This document shows, one piece after another, positions 7,499 through 14,674 of a stretch of DNA of 44,002 nt (its first letter is position 1; each line of letters begins with the position of its first letter). This DNA comes from Brevundimonas sp. A19_0. Lineage in GTDB: Bacteria; Pseudomonadota; Alphaproteobacteria; Caulobacterales; Caulobacteraceae. Under the pieces are notes generated by a model, which was not told the DNA's origin, ran no database searches, and was given only the letters and a program-made list of their open reading frames with translations. The DNA is taken from contig NZ_JAGHQP010000017.1 of the NCBI RefSeq assembly GCF_017744255.1, forward strand, positions 1 to 44,002, written 5' to 3'. The position numbers and the translations under genes were made by a program.

Positions 7499-7551
7499 GT
7501 AAGGTTAATGCAGTAAAATCAACACGCTAGGTTTTTGCTGCGACGCTTTGC

Positions 7552-7568
7552 CCGGCAGAAAATGCCGG
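7552..7568. promoter_or_regulatory. FlbD-type (ftr-like) enhancer repeat
   Basis: CCGGCA-GAAAA-TGCCGG is a perfect 6-bp inverted repeat with an A-rich spacer. It resembles the ftr elements bound by FlbD in Caulobacter. It lies about 80-95 bases upstream of the predicted flgF transcript start, the usual distance for a sigma-54 activator, and just upstream of the fliL promoter region. FlbD activates late genes and represses some early ones, so one site could serve both directions (inference). Confidence 0.7.
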
Positions 7569-7571
7569 TTC

Positions 7572-7588
7572 TAAACGCCCCGTTAACC
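7572..7588 (+). promoter_or_regulatory. CtrA-like box upstream of fliL
   Basis: TAAA-n7-TTAACC is one mismatch from the CtrA consensus TTAA-n7-TTAAC. It lies 43 bases upstream of the fliL start. A further TTAACC half-site lies on the minus strand (GGTTAA at 7503-7508). In Caulobacter fliLM is a class II, CtrA-controlled operon (established), which fits. No -10/-35 was assigned. Confidence 0.5.
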
Positions 7589-7630
7589 AAAAGCCGGTTG
7601 TGTAGGCCGGTCAGAGTGGGGCCAGAGCGC

Positions 7631-8278
7631 ATGCTGAAATTTGGCAAGAAGAAAAAGGCCGATGCCACCGACGTCGCCGTGGCCGAAGGCGGCGAGGGCG
7701 GTGAAGGCGAAGGCGAGGGCGCACCCGCCAAGAAGAAGCTGCCCCTGCTGTTCATCATCATCCCTGTCGCCTTGCTGGTGCTGGGCGGAGGCGGGGCCGG
7801 GGCCTTCTTCATGCTGTCGCCCAAGCCCGCTGCGGCCGAGGGTGGCGACGGCCACGACGCCCCCAAGGATGACGGCCACGGCGCCAAGAAGAAAGACGAC
7901 AAGGGCGGCGGGCACGGCGGTGGCGGCGGCGAGCCCGATCCGGCGCTCGGCAAGATCACCGAAGGCCCGGATGGCGTGACCTTCTACACCCTGCCCGACA
8001 TGGTGGTGAACATTCAGACCGCCGACGGTCGTCCGGCCTATCTGAAGCTGCGTCTGACGCTGGAGCTGGAAGACGCCCATCTGGCCGATCAGCTGATGGC
8101 CGAGATGCCGCGCCTGCAGGACATGTTCCAGGGCTTCCTGCGCGAGCTGCGCACCGAGGACCTGAACGGCTCGGCGGGGAATTTCCAGCTGCGCGCCGAA
8201 ATCCTGCGGCGGGTCAATCTGATCCTGGCGCCCGGGCATGCGAATGCCGTGCTGATCGAAGAGATGCTGGTGAACTAG
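7631..8278 (+). CDS. fliL: Flagellar basal body-associated protein FliL
   Basis: A 215-residue inner-membrane protein associated with the stator and switch. I place the start at ATG 7631 (MLKFGKKKKADATDV); the frame is open upstream only from a TTG inside the promoter region. A single membrane segment (about residues 38-63, LLFIIIPVALLVLGGGGAGA) is followed by a Gly/His/Lys/Asp-rich linker. The FliL domain has FYTLPDMVVNIQTADGRPAYLKL and a C-terminal LRAEILRRVNLILAPG segment. fliM begins one base after the stop codon, so the two genes are surely co-transcribed. Confidence 0.95.
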   Translation: MLKFGKKKKADATDVAVAEGGEGGEGEGEGAPAKKKLPLLFIIIPVALLVLGGGGAGAFFMLSPKPAAAEGGDGHDAPKDDGHGAKKKDDKGGGHGGGGGEPDPALGKITEGPDGVTFYTLPDMVVNIQTADGRPAYLKLRLTLELEDAHLADQLMAEMPRLQDMFQGFLRELRTEDLNGSAGNFQLRAEILRRVNLILAPGHANAVLIEEMLVN

Positions 8279-8279
8279 G

Positions 8280-9344
8280 ATGAGCCAGGCCGCCCTCGCA
8301 GACAGCGAAGACGATCCGTTCGGCGCCTCGGCGTCGGGCGAGGAGCGCACGGGCCTGATGCCCGAGCGGGTCCTGAACCAGGAAGAGATCGACAGCCTGC
8401 TCGGCTTTGACATGAGCGGCGACGATGATGAGCGCTCGGGCATCCGGGCGATCATCAACTCGGCCCTGGTGTCCTACGAGCGCCTGCCGATGCTTGAGAT
8501 CGTCTTCGACCGCCTGGTGCGACTGATGACGACCTCGCTGCGCAACTTCACCAGCGACAACGTCGAGGTCAGCCTCGACAACATCTCGTCGATCCGGTTC
8601 GGCGACTATCTGAACTCGATTCCCCTGCCCGCGATCCTGGCCGTGTTCCGGGCCGAGGAACTGGACAACTACGGCCTGCTGACGGTCGACTCGAACCTGA
8701 TCTATTCGATCGTGGACGTGCTGCTGGGCGGCCGTCGCGGGACGGCGGCGCTGCGCATCGAGGGGCGGCCGTATACGACGATCGAACGGGTGCTGGTGCA
8801 GCGCATGGTCGAGGTGGTGCTGAACGATGCCCGCGCGGCGTTCGAGCCCCTGACGCCCGTGCATTTCAATCTGGACCGGCTGGAAACCAATCCGCGCTTT
8901 GCGGCCATCGCCCGCCCGGCCAACGCCGCCATCCTGGTCAAGCTGCGGATCGACATGGAGGATCGCGGCGGGCGGATCGAGCTGTTGCTGCCCTATGGCA
9001 CGCTGGAGCCCATCCGGAAGATGCTGCTGCAGCAGTTCATGGGTGAGAAGTTCGGCCGCGACAACATCTGGGAAGGCCACCTTGCCACCGAACTCTGGAC
9101 CACGGGCACCGAGGTGCGCGCCGTGCTGGACGAGCAGCAGGTGCCCCTGTCGAAGGTCCTCGATCTGAAAGTCGGCGACACCCTCATGCTGAATGCCACG
9201 CCGGATTCGGCCATCTCGATCCGCAGCGGGTCCATTCCGCTGACCACGGGGCGGATGGGCCGCAAGGGCCAGAAGATCGCGGTCCGCGTGGAGGCGCCCA
9301 TCCGCGCCGAACTGGCCGAACGCCTGGCAAGGCAGAAGGGATAG
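8280..9344 (+). CDS. fliM: Flagellar motor switch protein FliM
   Basis: A 354-residue C-ring switch protein. The N-terminal LNQEEIDSLLGFD (about residues 32-44) is the conserved CheY-P-binding peptide. The middle CheC-like domain includes SALVSYERLPMLEIVFDRL and a C-terminal SpoA domain follows (VRAVLDEQQVPLSKVLDLKV ... LTTGRMGRKGQKIAVRVE). The usual FliM length is about 320-390. It starts one base after fliL and is followed after two bases by a DUF6468 gene, making a fliL-fliM-DUF6468-motE-like transcription unit. Confidence 0.97.
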   Translation: MSQAALADSEDDPFGASASGEERTGLMPERVLNQEEIDSLLGFDMSGDDDERSGIRAIINSALVSYERLPMLEIVFDRLVRLMTTSLRNFTSDNVEVSLDNISSIRFGDYLNSIPLPAILAVFRAEELDNYGLLTVDSNLIYSIVDVLLGGRRGTAALRIEGRPYTTIERVLVQRMVEVVLNDARAAFEPLTPVHFNLDRLETNPRFAAIARPANAAILVKLRIDMEDRGGRIELLLPYGTLEPIRKMLLQQFMGEKFGRDNIWEGHLATELWTTGTEVRAVLDEQQVPLSKVLDLKVGDTLMLNATPDSAISIRSGSIPLTTGRMGRKGQKIAVRVEAPIRAELAERLARQKG

Positions 9345-9346
9345 CC

Positions 9347-9874
9347 ATGATCGGAACCGTTCTCGATGCCGTCCTGATGCTGCTGCTGGTCAGCGCCATC
9401 GCCTACGGCGTGCGGCTGGACCGGCGCCTGAAGGCGGTCAAGGAAGGCCAGGCGGCCTTTGCCGGCGCGATCGCCGAACTGAACACCGCGGCCGGACGGG
9501 CCGAGTCGGCACTCAAGACCCTGCGCGATGCGGGGCAGGAGACCGACCTGCTGCACGACCGGATCGTCAAGGCGCGGGCCCTCAAACAGGAACTGGAAGC
9601 GCTGATCGCGCGCGAGGGACGCGAGGTCCGCACGGCGGTCGCGGCCACGCCGGTTGCGGCCCGGCCCGAGCCGGTCGCCGGGGAGGCGCCCCGCGCTGCG
9701 GCGCCCACCGATCTGTTCGAGAAGGTCGAGAGCCTGGCGGTGGCCCCCGGGGTCAAGCCCGAGGCAGTCGACCGCTTTGCGCCGGTGCTGCAGGCGCTGG
9801 CCGCTAACCACGCTGCGAAACAAAGCCTGAACCGCGCCCGCCGTAGTCTGGACGAAGACCTCTTCGCCGCCTGA
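9347..9874 (+). CDS. DUF6468 flagellar-locus membrane protein
   Basis: A 175-residue protein with one N-terminal membrane segment (about residues 3-22, GTVLDAVLMLLLVSAIAYGV). A long helical, probably coiled-coil stretch follows (about 25-100), then an Ala/Pro linker. The C-terminal segment has a D-L-F-E-K-V-E-S-L motif. Proteins of this layout (DUF6468) are found next to fliM in alphaproteobacteria. The exact role is unknown; position suggests motor or stator assembly. The gene starts two bases after fliM. Confidence 0.75.
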   Translation: MIGTVLDAVLMLLLVSAIAYGVRLDRRLKAVKEGQAAFAGAIAELNTAAGRAESALKTLRDAGQETDLLHDRIVKARALKQELEALIAREGREVRTAVAATPVAARPEPVAGEAPRAAAPTDLFEKVESLAVAPGVKPEAVDRFAPVLQALAANHAAKQSLNRARRSLDEDLFAA

Positions 9875-9893
9875 CCCTATCCTGAAAGCCCCC

Positions 9894-10775
9894 ATGTCCA
9901 AACTGCCCCGCATTCTGCCACTCGTTGCCGTCGCCATTGGCGGGGTGATCGCCGTGCGCGCCGCCGGTACCGTGCCGGGCCTGTTCGAGGGCGCGGTCGC
10001 CTGGGCCGAGGAAGCGCCCGCCGCCGAGGGCGCCGCCCCCGCGCCCCAGACACCGGTGACCGGCGTCTGTACCCTGACCGACGAGCAGCTGGCCGATCAG
10101 GCCGGGATCTCGCCCGCCGAGCTGCGGGTGATCCAGTCGCTGTCCGGACGCCGGGTCGAGCTGGACGCGCGGGAAGAAGAGCTGGCCACCATGCTGCCGC
10201 TGCTGATCGCGGCCGAACAGAAGATCGACGCCCGCATCGCCGAGCTGAATGAGGTGAAGGGCGAGGTCGAGACCATGCTCGGCCAGCTGGATGAGAAGGA
10301 ACAGGCCGAAGTCGACCGTCTGGTGCAGGTCTACTCCGCCATGCGTCCGCGCGATGCGGCGGCGGTGTTCACCACCCTGGATGACGATGTGCGGCTGCCG
10401 GTCGCGGCGGCCATGCGCCCCCGGGCCCTGGCGGCCATTCTGGCGCAGATGCCGCCCGCCGCCGCGCGCGAGCTGACCGAGAAGCTGGCCAATCGCAACA
10501 GCCGTCCGGATCTGGAAGCGCGTGCCGCTGCCGCCAGCCAGGGGGCTCCCGCTCCGGCCGCCACCCCGCCCGCTGCGACCCCGCCGGCGCCTGCGCGCAC
10601 CCCGCCGGCCCGTCAGCCCGCCCGCCAGACACCGGCGCGCACGCCGGCCGCGAACCCGCCCGCTCGCCAGACACCCGCGACCCCTCCGCCGGCTGCCGAG
10701 CGCGCCACGCCGCCCGCGGCAACGCCGGCGGATACTCCGGCCAGCCGGACGCCGGCCCGCCAGACCGTCCAATAG
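9894..10775 (+). CDS. MotE/FlbE-like flagellar protein
   Basis: A 293-residue protein. It has an N-terminal membrane anchor or signal (about residues 5-25), a linker, and a charged helix likely to form a coiled coil (VELDAREEELATMLPLLIAA and onward, about 80-145). A MgtE-N-like segment (VYSAMRPRDAAAVFTTLDDD ... ILAQMPPAAARELTEKL) follows. The last 80 or so residues are a low-complexity Pro/Ala/Thr/Arg tail. The helix-plus-MgtE-N layout is that of MotE-type periplasmic motor chaperones, which help the P-ring partner MotC; that role is known in rhizobia and only inferred here. It ends the fliL operon. Confidence 0.75.
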   Translation: MSKLPRILPLVAVAIGGVIAVRAAGTVPGLFEGAVAWAEEAPAAEGAAPAPQTPVTGVCTLTDEQLADQAGISPAELRVIQSLSGRRVELDAREEELATMLPLLIAAEQKIDARIAELNEVKGEVETMLGQLDEKEQAEVDRLVQVYSAMRPRDAAAVFTTLDDDVRLPVAAAMRPRALAAILAQMPPAAARELTEKLANRNSRPDLEARAAAASQGAPAPAATPPAATPPAPARTPPARQPARQTPARTPAANPPARQTPATPPPAAERATPPAATPADTPASRTPARQTVQ

Positions 10776-10859
10776 GCCCGACCGACGGGCGGCCCCTTGC
10801 CTTGAACGACCAAGGCCCTATGACGGCGGCCTTGATCCGTTTCCGCCCGAGGGCCTGAC

Positions 10860-11099
10860 ATGTCCGATACCCCGCCCGACCGCCTGTGCGTCGATCCCGA
10901 CAGCAAATTCCACGATGAGGCCGTGCTGGCCCGTGGCGTCGGCATTCGCTTCAAGGGCGAGGAAAAGACCAATGTCGAGGAATATTGCGTCTCGGAAGGC
11001 TGGGTGCGTCTGGCGGTCGGCAATCGCGTGGACCGTCGCGGCAAGGCCCTGACCGTCAAACTGCAGGGGCCGGTCGAGCCCTATTTCCAGGACGTCTGA
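10860..11099 (+). CDS. DUF3297 family protein
   Basis: A 79-residue cytoplasmic protein matching the DUF3297 family by eye: P-P-D-R-L-C-V-D-P-D-S-K-F-H-D near the start, then R-G-V-G-I-R-F-K-G and T-N-V-E-E-Y-C-V-S-E-G-W, ending P-V-E-P-Y. Family members are about 80 residues and have no known function. It begins 84 bases after the motE-like gene; a weak GAGGG lies upstream of ATG 10860. Confidence 0.85.
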   Translation: MSDTPPDRLCVDPDSKFHDEAVLARGVGIRFKGEEKTNVEEYCVSEGWVRLAVGNRVDRRGKALTVKLQGPVEPYFQDV

Positions 11100-11177
11100 G
11101 GCCGCCCTCGCGATCAGGCTTTGCGCCCCCGCCCGGACCCGTTAGGACTGCGGGTCTGTGATCGAGGGGAGAGGGCC

Positions 11178-12605
11178 ATGCGGCTTGCAGCATCAGCACT
11201 GGCGGGGGCCATAGGCCTCCTGATTCTGGCAGGTGGTTCGACCGCCATGGCCCAGAGCGCCGAGGACATCCGCATCGCAGAACAGCTGCGCGACCGGGCC
11301 CTTGAGGGCAGCGGGGCCTGGGAGATCGTCGAGGAACTGACCACCCGGTTCGGGCCGCGTCCGGCGGGATCGCCGTCGGAACAGGCGGCCGCGCGGTGGG
11401 GCGTCGAGCTGCTGACCGGCATGGGCTTTGCCAATGTGCAGGTCGAATCCTTCCCCCTGAAGCTGTGGGAGCGCGGCGAGACCCGCGTCGAGATCGTCTC
11501 GCCCTTCCCGCAGGCGCTGGTGGCGACCGCGCTGGGCGGAACCGTCTCGACGCCGCCGGGCGGCATTGAGGCCGAGGCGGTGATCTTCGAAACCTATCAG
11601 GACCTGCTGGACCAGCCGGAAGGCTCGCTGACCGGCAAGATCGTCGTGGTGTTGCAGGATACGGTGCCGGCCCAGGACGGCCGCGGCTATGGCACCAGCT
11701 CGCCGATCCGGGGGCAGGGGCCGTTCGAGGCGGCCCAACGCGGCGCGGTCGGCTATGTGCTGCGCTCGCTGGGCACCCATGACCACCGCTTTGCCCACAC
11801 CGGTGCGACCCGGGTGGGCGAGGGCCAGATCCCGGCCTTTGCCATCAGCCCGCCGGACGCCGATCAGCTGCGTCGTGCGTCGCGCCTGACCGATGAGCCG
11901 ATCCGCATGCGGCTGGTGTCGGGGGCGGGCTTTGTCGCCGACAGCCATTCCCAGAATGTGGTGGCCGAGGTGGTCGGCTCGGAATTCCCGGATCAGGTGA
12001 TCGTCATCGGCGGCCATCTGGACAGCTGGGACCTGGGCACCGGGGCCATCGACGACGGGGCCGGAATCGCCATCACCACCGCCGCGCTGAAGCTCATCGA
12101 GGACCTGCCGGTCCAGCCGCGCCGCACGATCCGCGTGGTCTGGTGGGGATCGGAGGAGGTCAGCCAGCCGCCGCCCGCCCAGGGTCTGGCCGGGGGCCGC
12201 TTCTATGCCGAGCGCCGGGCCGGAGAGCTGGAGATGCATGTCGCCGCCAGCGAGAGCGATTTCGGCGCCGGCCGGATCTACAGCCTGGCCCTGCCGGCCG
12301 GAGCAGGGGACAGCGAGCTGCGGCGCGCGGCCATGCGGGTGCTGACGCCGCTCGGCATCCTGTTCGACGGAGCGCCGGCGACCGGTGGCGGGCCCGACAC
12401 CACGCCGCTGGTGCAGGGAGGCGTGCCGCCCTTCCGCCTGAACCAGGACGGCATGGACTATTTCGACACCCACCACACGGCCGATGATGTGCTGGACCGG
12501 ATCGATCCCGAGAATCTGGATCAGAACGTCGCCGCCTGGGCCGCCTTCCTGTGGCTGCTGGCCAACTCCGACATCGATTTCCGGGCCTTGCGGGCGGCGC
12601 AATAG
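11178..12605 (+). CDS. Secreted M28-family zinc peptidase
   Basis: A 475-residue protein. ATG 11178 follows a GAGGGGAGAGG ribosome-binding site and yields a signal peptide (MRLAASALAGAIGLLILAGG, cleavage near AMAQ). A PA-like insert region (about 110-230) precedes the M28 catalytic core. Metal ligands of the di-zinc site can be read: H280 and D282 in GGHLDSWD, D292 in GAIDDGAG, the E326-E327 pair in WWGSEE and H432/H433 in THHTADD. The layout is that of the carboxypeptidase Q/aminopeptidase-like group. It likely acts in the periplasm on peptides. The next feature is a tRNA gene six bases after the stop. Confidence 0.92.
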   Translation: MRLAASALAGAIGLLILAGGSTAMAQSAEDIRIAEQLRDRALEGSGAWEIVEELTTRFGPRPAGSPSEQAAARWGVELLTGMGFANVQVESFPLKLWERGETRVEIVSPFPQALVATALGGTVSTPPGGIEAEAVIFETYQDLLDQPEGSLTGKIVVVLQDTVPAQDGRGYGTSSPIRGQGPFEAAQRGAVGYVLRSLGTHDHRFAHTGATRVGEGQIPAFAISPPDADQLRRASRLTDEPIRMRLVSGAGFVADSHSQNVVAEVVGSEFPDQVIVIGGHLDSWDLGTGAIDDGAGIAITTAALKLIEDLPVQPRRTIRVVWWGSEEVSQPPPAQGLAGGRFYAERRAGELEMHVAASESDFGAGRIYSLALPAGAGDSELRRAAMRVLTPLGILFDGAPATGGGPDTTPLVQGGVPPFRLNQDGMDYFDTHHTADDVLDRIDPENLDQNVAAWAAFLWLLANSDIDFRALRAAQ

Positions 12606-12611
12606 CCCCGG

Positions 12612-12696
12612 GCGAGCGTGGCGAAACTGGTAGACGCAAGGGACTTAAAATCCCTCGACTTCGGTCATGCGGGTTCGATCCCCGCCGCTCGCACCA
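12612..12696 (+). tRNA. tRNA-Leu (anticodon UAA)
   Basis: An 85-base class II tRNA. The acceptor stem GCGAGCG pairs with CGCTCGC at 12686-12692, followed by discriminator A and an encoded CCA (12694-12696). The D-arm has TGGCGAAACTGGTAGACGC. The anticodon stem AGGGA/TCCCT encloses the loop CTTAAAA, giving anticodon TAA at 12646-12648. A variable arm and the T-arm GGGTTCGATCCCC follow. It reads UUA and UUG. Its 3' end is the insertion point of the small island that follows. Confidence 0.97.
12684..12696 (+). other. attL-like site (3' end of tRNA-Leu)
   Basis: GCCGCTCGCACCA, the last 13 bases of the tRNA, recurs in direct orientation at 14325-14337. Duplication of a tRNA 3' end is the standard footprint of integrase-mediated insertion. 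Confidence 0.65.
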
Positions 12697-12763
12697 TGGC
12701 TCAGCAATCGAGCAATGACGTTGTGGTAGGCGAACGGCCTTCCGTCCCTATATGAGCAACACT

Positions 12764-12769
12764 AGGAGG
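12764..12769 (+). promoter_or_regulatory. Strong ribosome-binding site of the HEPN gene
   Basis: AGGAGG lies seven bases before ATG 12777, one of the best Shine-Dalgarno matches in the window. It fixes the start. A TATATG at 12749-12754 could be a -10 element, but I find no well-spaced -35. Confidence 0.7.
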
Positions 12770-12776
12770 TTGCATC

Positions 12777-13997
12777 ATGGACAAGCGTTTCCTCGACGCG
12801 ATTGAAGGCGCAACAAGAGCAAGCCGCATCTTGGAAGAAGCCTCCGGTACCAGCCGCCTCAAGCGCCAGATCGACGAGGCCACCCGAGCGACTCGCCTCA
12901 TTGATCAGATCACGCGCAATCCGGTGCTCGACGAGTTTCGGCGAATGGAAGAAGCGCGGAAGGCGATGAAGGGGCCGTTTTCAGCTCTGGCCGAGCATCA
13001 GGACAGAATGGACGTGGTGAACCAAGCCATAGCCTTAGGTCTTCCGCAGATGCCTCCGTCGGTCCTCGCCAGCATCGAAGCCATCGAAACAATGACGAAG
13101 TTGGGTGAAAGCCTAGATGCTATCATCCGACCGACTCGGTTTGCTTCGCACGAGCTTGCCCTTCAGATCGCCGGGATCACGGAACCTCATCGTCGGATCG
13201 CCGAAAGCAGGTCTTGGTCTGCTGACCTCGAACGACGCATGAATCTGATCGATGGGGATTGGGCTCGGGCGGATCGTCTCGCGATCTCAGGCATGTCCTT
13301 CGCCAGCCTCGCGCAGTTCAGCGATGTCGTCCGATACGACTCCCCGTTCGCAGAAGAGACGAACGAGATCGTAATCGACGAGCTCGGCCAAGTCGTCGAG
13401 GAAGTGGAAGATGACGCCGAGCAGCGTGAGGCGCAATACGATCTCGCCGGTAGGAACCCTGCCCTAGTCGCCTTCCCCGAAGAAAACTATTCGAACATCG
13501 TCATTGCTTCCGGCTTCCAGCTCGTGTTTCCGACCGCACCAACTCCACGGCCGATCGAGAATGCGCCGAGCGGCTTGGTCATGGCAGACGTCCATTATGT
13601 CGCCATGCGCGACATCGAGAACCACCTCCGCCACTTCATTGAGACTCACCTCTCAAGAGAGAACCCGCAATGGCTGAAACAGCGTGTGCCAGGCGCGATG
13701 CGGCAGAAGTGGATGGGCCGACAGGAGGAGGACCGCGACCTCGGCAACCCGGTCTTCGCCCCGATCTACTATAGCGACCTGGGCGACCTCGGGCAGCTCA
13801 TGACGCAGAACAACAACTGGCCCCTCTTCGAACCCTTCTTCGGAGTGCGCGACGGTTTGCTCGTTTCGTTGAGCCGTTTGACGCCTGTCAGAAACACCAT
13901 CGCCCACGGTCGGCCCCTATGCCCGACTGAGATTCTCTGCATCGTTGCCGAGGGACAGCGCATTCTCCGCGCAATAGGAAAACTGGTTCTAAATTGA
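12777..13997 (+). CDS. HEPN-domain protein (Swt1-like), putative RNase effector
   Basis: A 406-residue soluble protein. The N-terminal part (1-80) is helical, with two similar segments, EGATRASRILEEA and DEATRATRLIDQI. The middle ends in an acidic run near residue 210. The C-terminal region (about 272-406) looks like a Swt1-family HEPN domain: MRDIENHLRHFIETHL, then W-L-K-Q-R-V-P-G, then W-P-L-F-E-P-F-F-G, and finally P-V-R-N-T-I-A-H, where R372-x4-H377 is the catalytic R-x4-6-H motif of HEPN RNases. HEPN proteins are commonly metal-independent RNases in toxin-antitoxin and anti-phage systems; that role is inferred here. There is no signal peptide. It lies 13 bases upstream of a small unknown gene and is probably co-transcribed with it. 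Confidence 0.75.
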   Translation: MDKRFLDAIEGATRASRILEEASGTSRLKRQIDEATRATRLIDQITRNPVLDEFRRMEEARKAMKGPFSALAEHQDRMDVVNQAIALGLPQMPPSVLASIEAIETMTKLGESLDAIIRPTRFASHELALQIAGITEPHRRIAESRSWSADLERRMNLIDGDWARADRLAISGMSFASLAQFSDVVRYDSPFAEETNEIVIDELGQVVEEVEDDAEQREAQYDLAGRNPALVAFPEENYSNIVIASGFQLVFPTAPTPRPIENAPSGLVMADVHYVAMRDIENHLRHFIETHLSRENPQWLKQRVPGAMRQKWMGRQEEDRDLGNPVFAPIYYSDLGDLGQLMTQNNNWPLFEPFFGVRDGLLVSLSRLTPVRNTIAHGRPLCPTEILCIVAEGQRILRAIGKLVLN

Positions 13998-14010
13998 TTG
14001 GATAGAAGAG

Positions 14011-14307
14011 ATGCGCTCTTATCCCATCCGCGTTCCGAGAGTTTCGTATCGCGGGGCTGATCCACGCAAGAAGTGGAAACGCGATAATGCCAATCGCGTG
14101 GCTGGAAAGATCGAAACATACATTAACGACGAGATGAAGCAGTTGCCTGCTGACAGTGTGCACGTCTTCTGCAGCTACGAAATCGCCTCATCGATCATGG
14201 AAGATAGCGACATGGTCCAGGATTTGGTCTTTGGCATTGACGCGGGTTCTAACGGCGTGACGGTGTATAAGGGCGACTACGAGAAAGCTCTCGCCAACCC
14301 GCAATAG
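14011..14307 (+). CDS. Unknown small protein paired with the HEPN gene
   Basis: A 98-residue protein I do not recognise. The N-terminus is basic (M-R-S-Y-P-I-R-V-P-R-V-S-Y-R, then D-P-R-K-K-W-K-R). A probable helix (A-G-K-I-E-T-Y-I-N-D-E-M-K-Q-L) is followed by alternating strand and helix (V-H-V-F-C-S-Y-E-I-A-S-S-I-M). The C-terminal part is acidic (D-S-D-M-V-Q-D-L-V-F-G-I-D-A-G). There is no signal or membrane segment. GAAGAG sits directly before ATG 14011, a poorly spaced ribosome-binding site, so translation may be coupled to the HEPN gene 13 bases upstream. It has the lowest GC of any gene here, judged by eye. It could be an antitoxin or accessory partner, which is only a guess from position. 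Confidence 0.6.
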   Translation: MRSYPIRVPRVSYRGADPRKKWKRDNANRVAGKIETYINDEMKQLPADSVHVFCSYEIASSIMEDSDMVQDLVFGIDAGSNGVTVYKGDYEKALANPQ

Positions 14308-14324
14308 CCTTAGCGGGTCAAGCT

Positions 14325-14337
14325 GCCGCTCGCACCA
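14325..14337 (+). other. attR-like copy of the tRNA-Leu 3' end
   Basis: An exact 13-base repeat of 12684-12696. The preceding bases (GCGGGT, 14313-14318) also echo the tRNA T-arm with small gaps, so the original duplication may have been about 25 bases and has since decayed. Confidence 0.65.
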
Positions 14338-14340
14338 AAT

Positions 14341-14522
14341 CTATCGCTTATTGCCCAGCTCTTCGGCGATGTCCTTGATGTTGCGGCCGACCTTGCGGTG
14401 GGCGGTGGTCAGCTGGTCGCGGGTGACGCCCAGCGCTTCATCCAGTGCTCGACGGCCTGACGCTCGGACAGGTCCAGCCGGTCCTTGCTGATGAAGCCGC
14501 GCTTGTCCTTGAGGCCTGCCAT
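14341..14522 (-). pseudogene. DUF3606 gene broken by a one-base frameshift
   Basis: From ATG 14522 the frame reads MAGLKDKRGFISKDRLDLSERQAVEHW and then leaves the family pattern. The next frame continues as D-E-A-L-G-V-T-R-D-Q-L-T-T-A-H-R-K-V-G and ends in I-A-E-E-L-G-N-K-R before TAG 14343-14341. Joined, VEHW-DEA-LGV matches the DUF3606 pattern W-x3-(L/F)-G-V followed by x-L-x-x-A-x-x-x-V-G. Adding one G to the CACTGGATG stretch, near 14442, restores it. Intact members are about 60 residues and of unknown function. Either the gene is dead or this is a single-base sequencing error. Confidence 0.75.
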
Positions 14523-14674
14523 GGTCGTCTCCGTTGAGCACGAGGGCGTAGCGCGAAACGGGCCGGGGCGCGACCGGCGGGCATAACTTCGTGTTTCGCG
14601 CAAAGAACTGCCCTTAACCCGACGCGCTTTCGTGGGCACAAGGGACAAAACCCCTGCGGCCCTGTGGATATTTG

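Larger units (their letters stand above)
12697..14337 (+). mobile_element. Small tRNA-bounded island carrying a HEPN gene
   Basis: About 1.64 kb lies between the 3' end of tRNA-Leu and a 13-bp direct copy of that end. It holds only two genes, both rightward. By eye its base composition is clearly less GC-rich than the flanks, most of all in the second gene, and its codons use more A/T endings. There is no integrase or transposase inside, so this is either the remnant of a larger element or cargo moved by an enzyme supplied elsewhere. Confidence 0.65.

Noticed and set aside
10799..10816. GCCTTG/CAAGGC hairpin after the MotE-like gene as a terminator
   Set aside because: The stem is only six bases and no T-run follows, so I do not call it.
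12718..12754. A sigma-70 promoter for the HEPN gene (TTGTGG and TATATG)
   Set aside because: The spacing is 22 bases, too long for a normal promoter; only the TATATG is worth noting.
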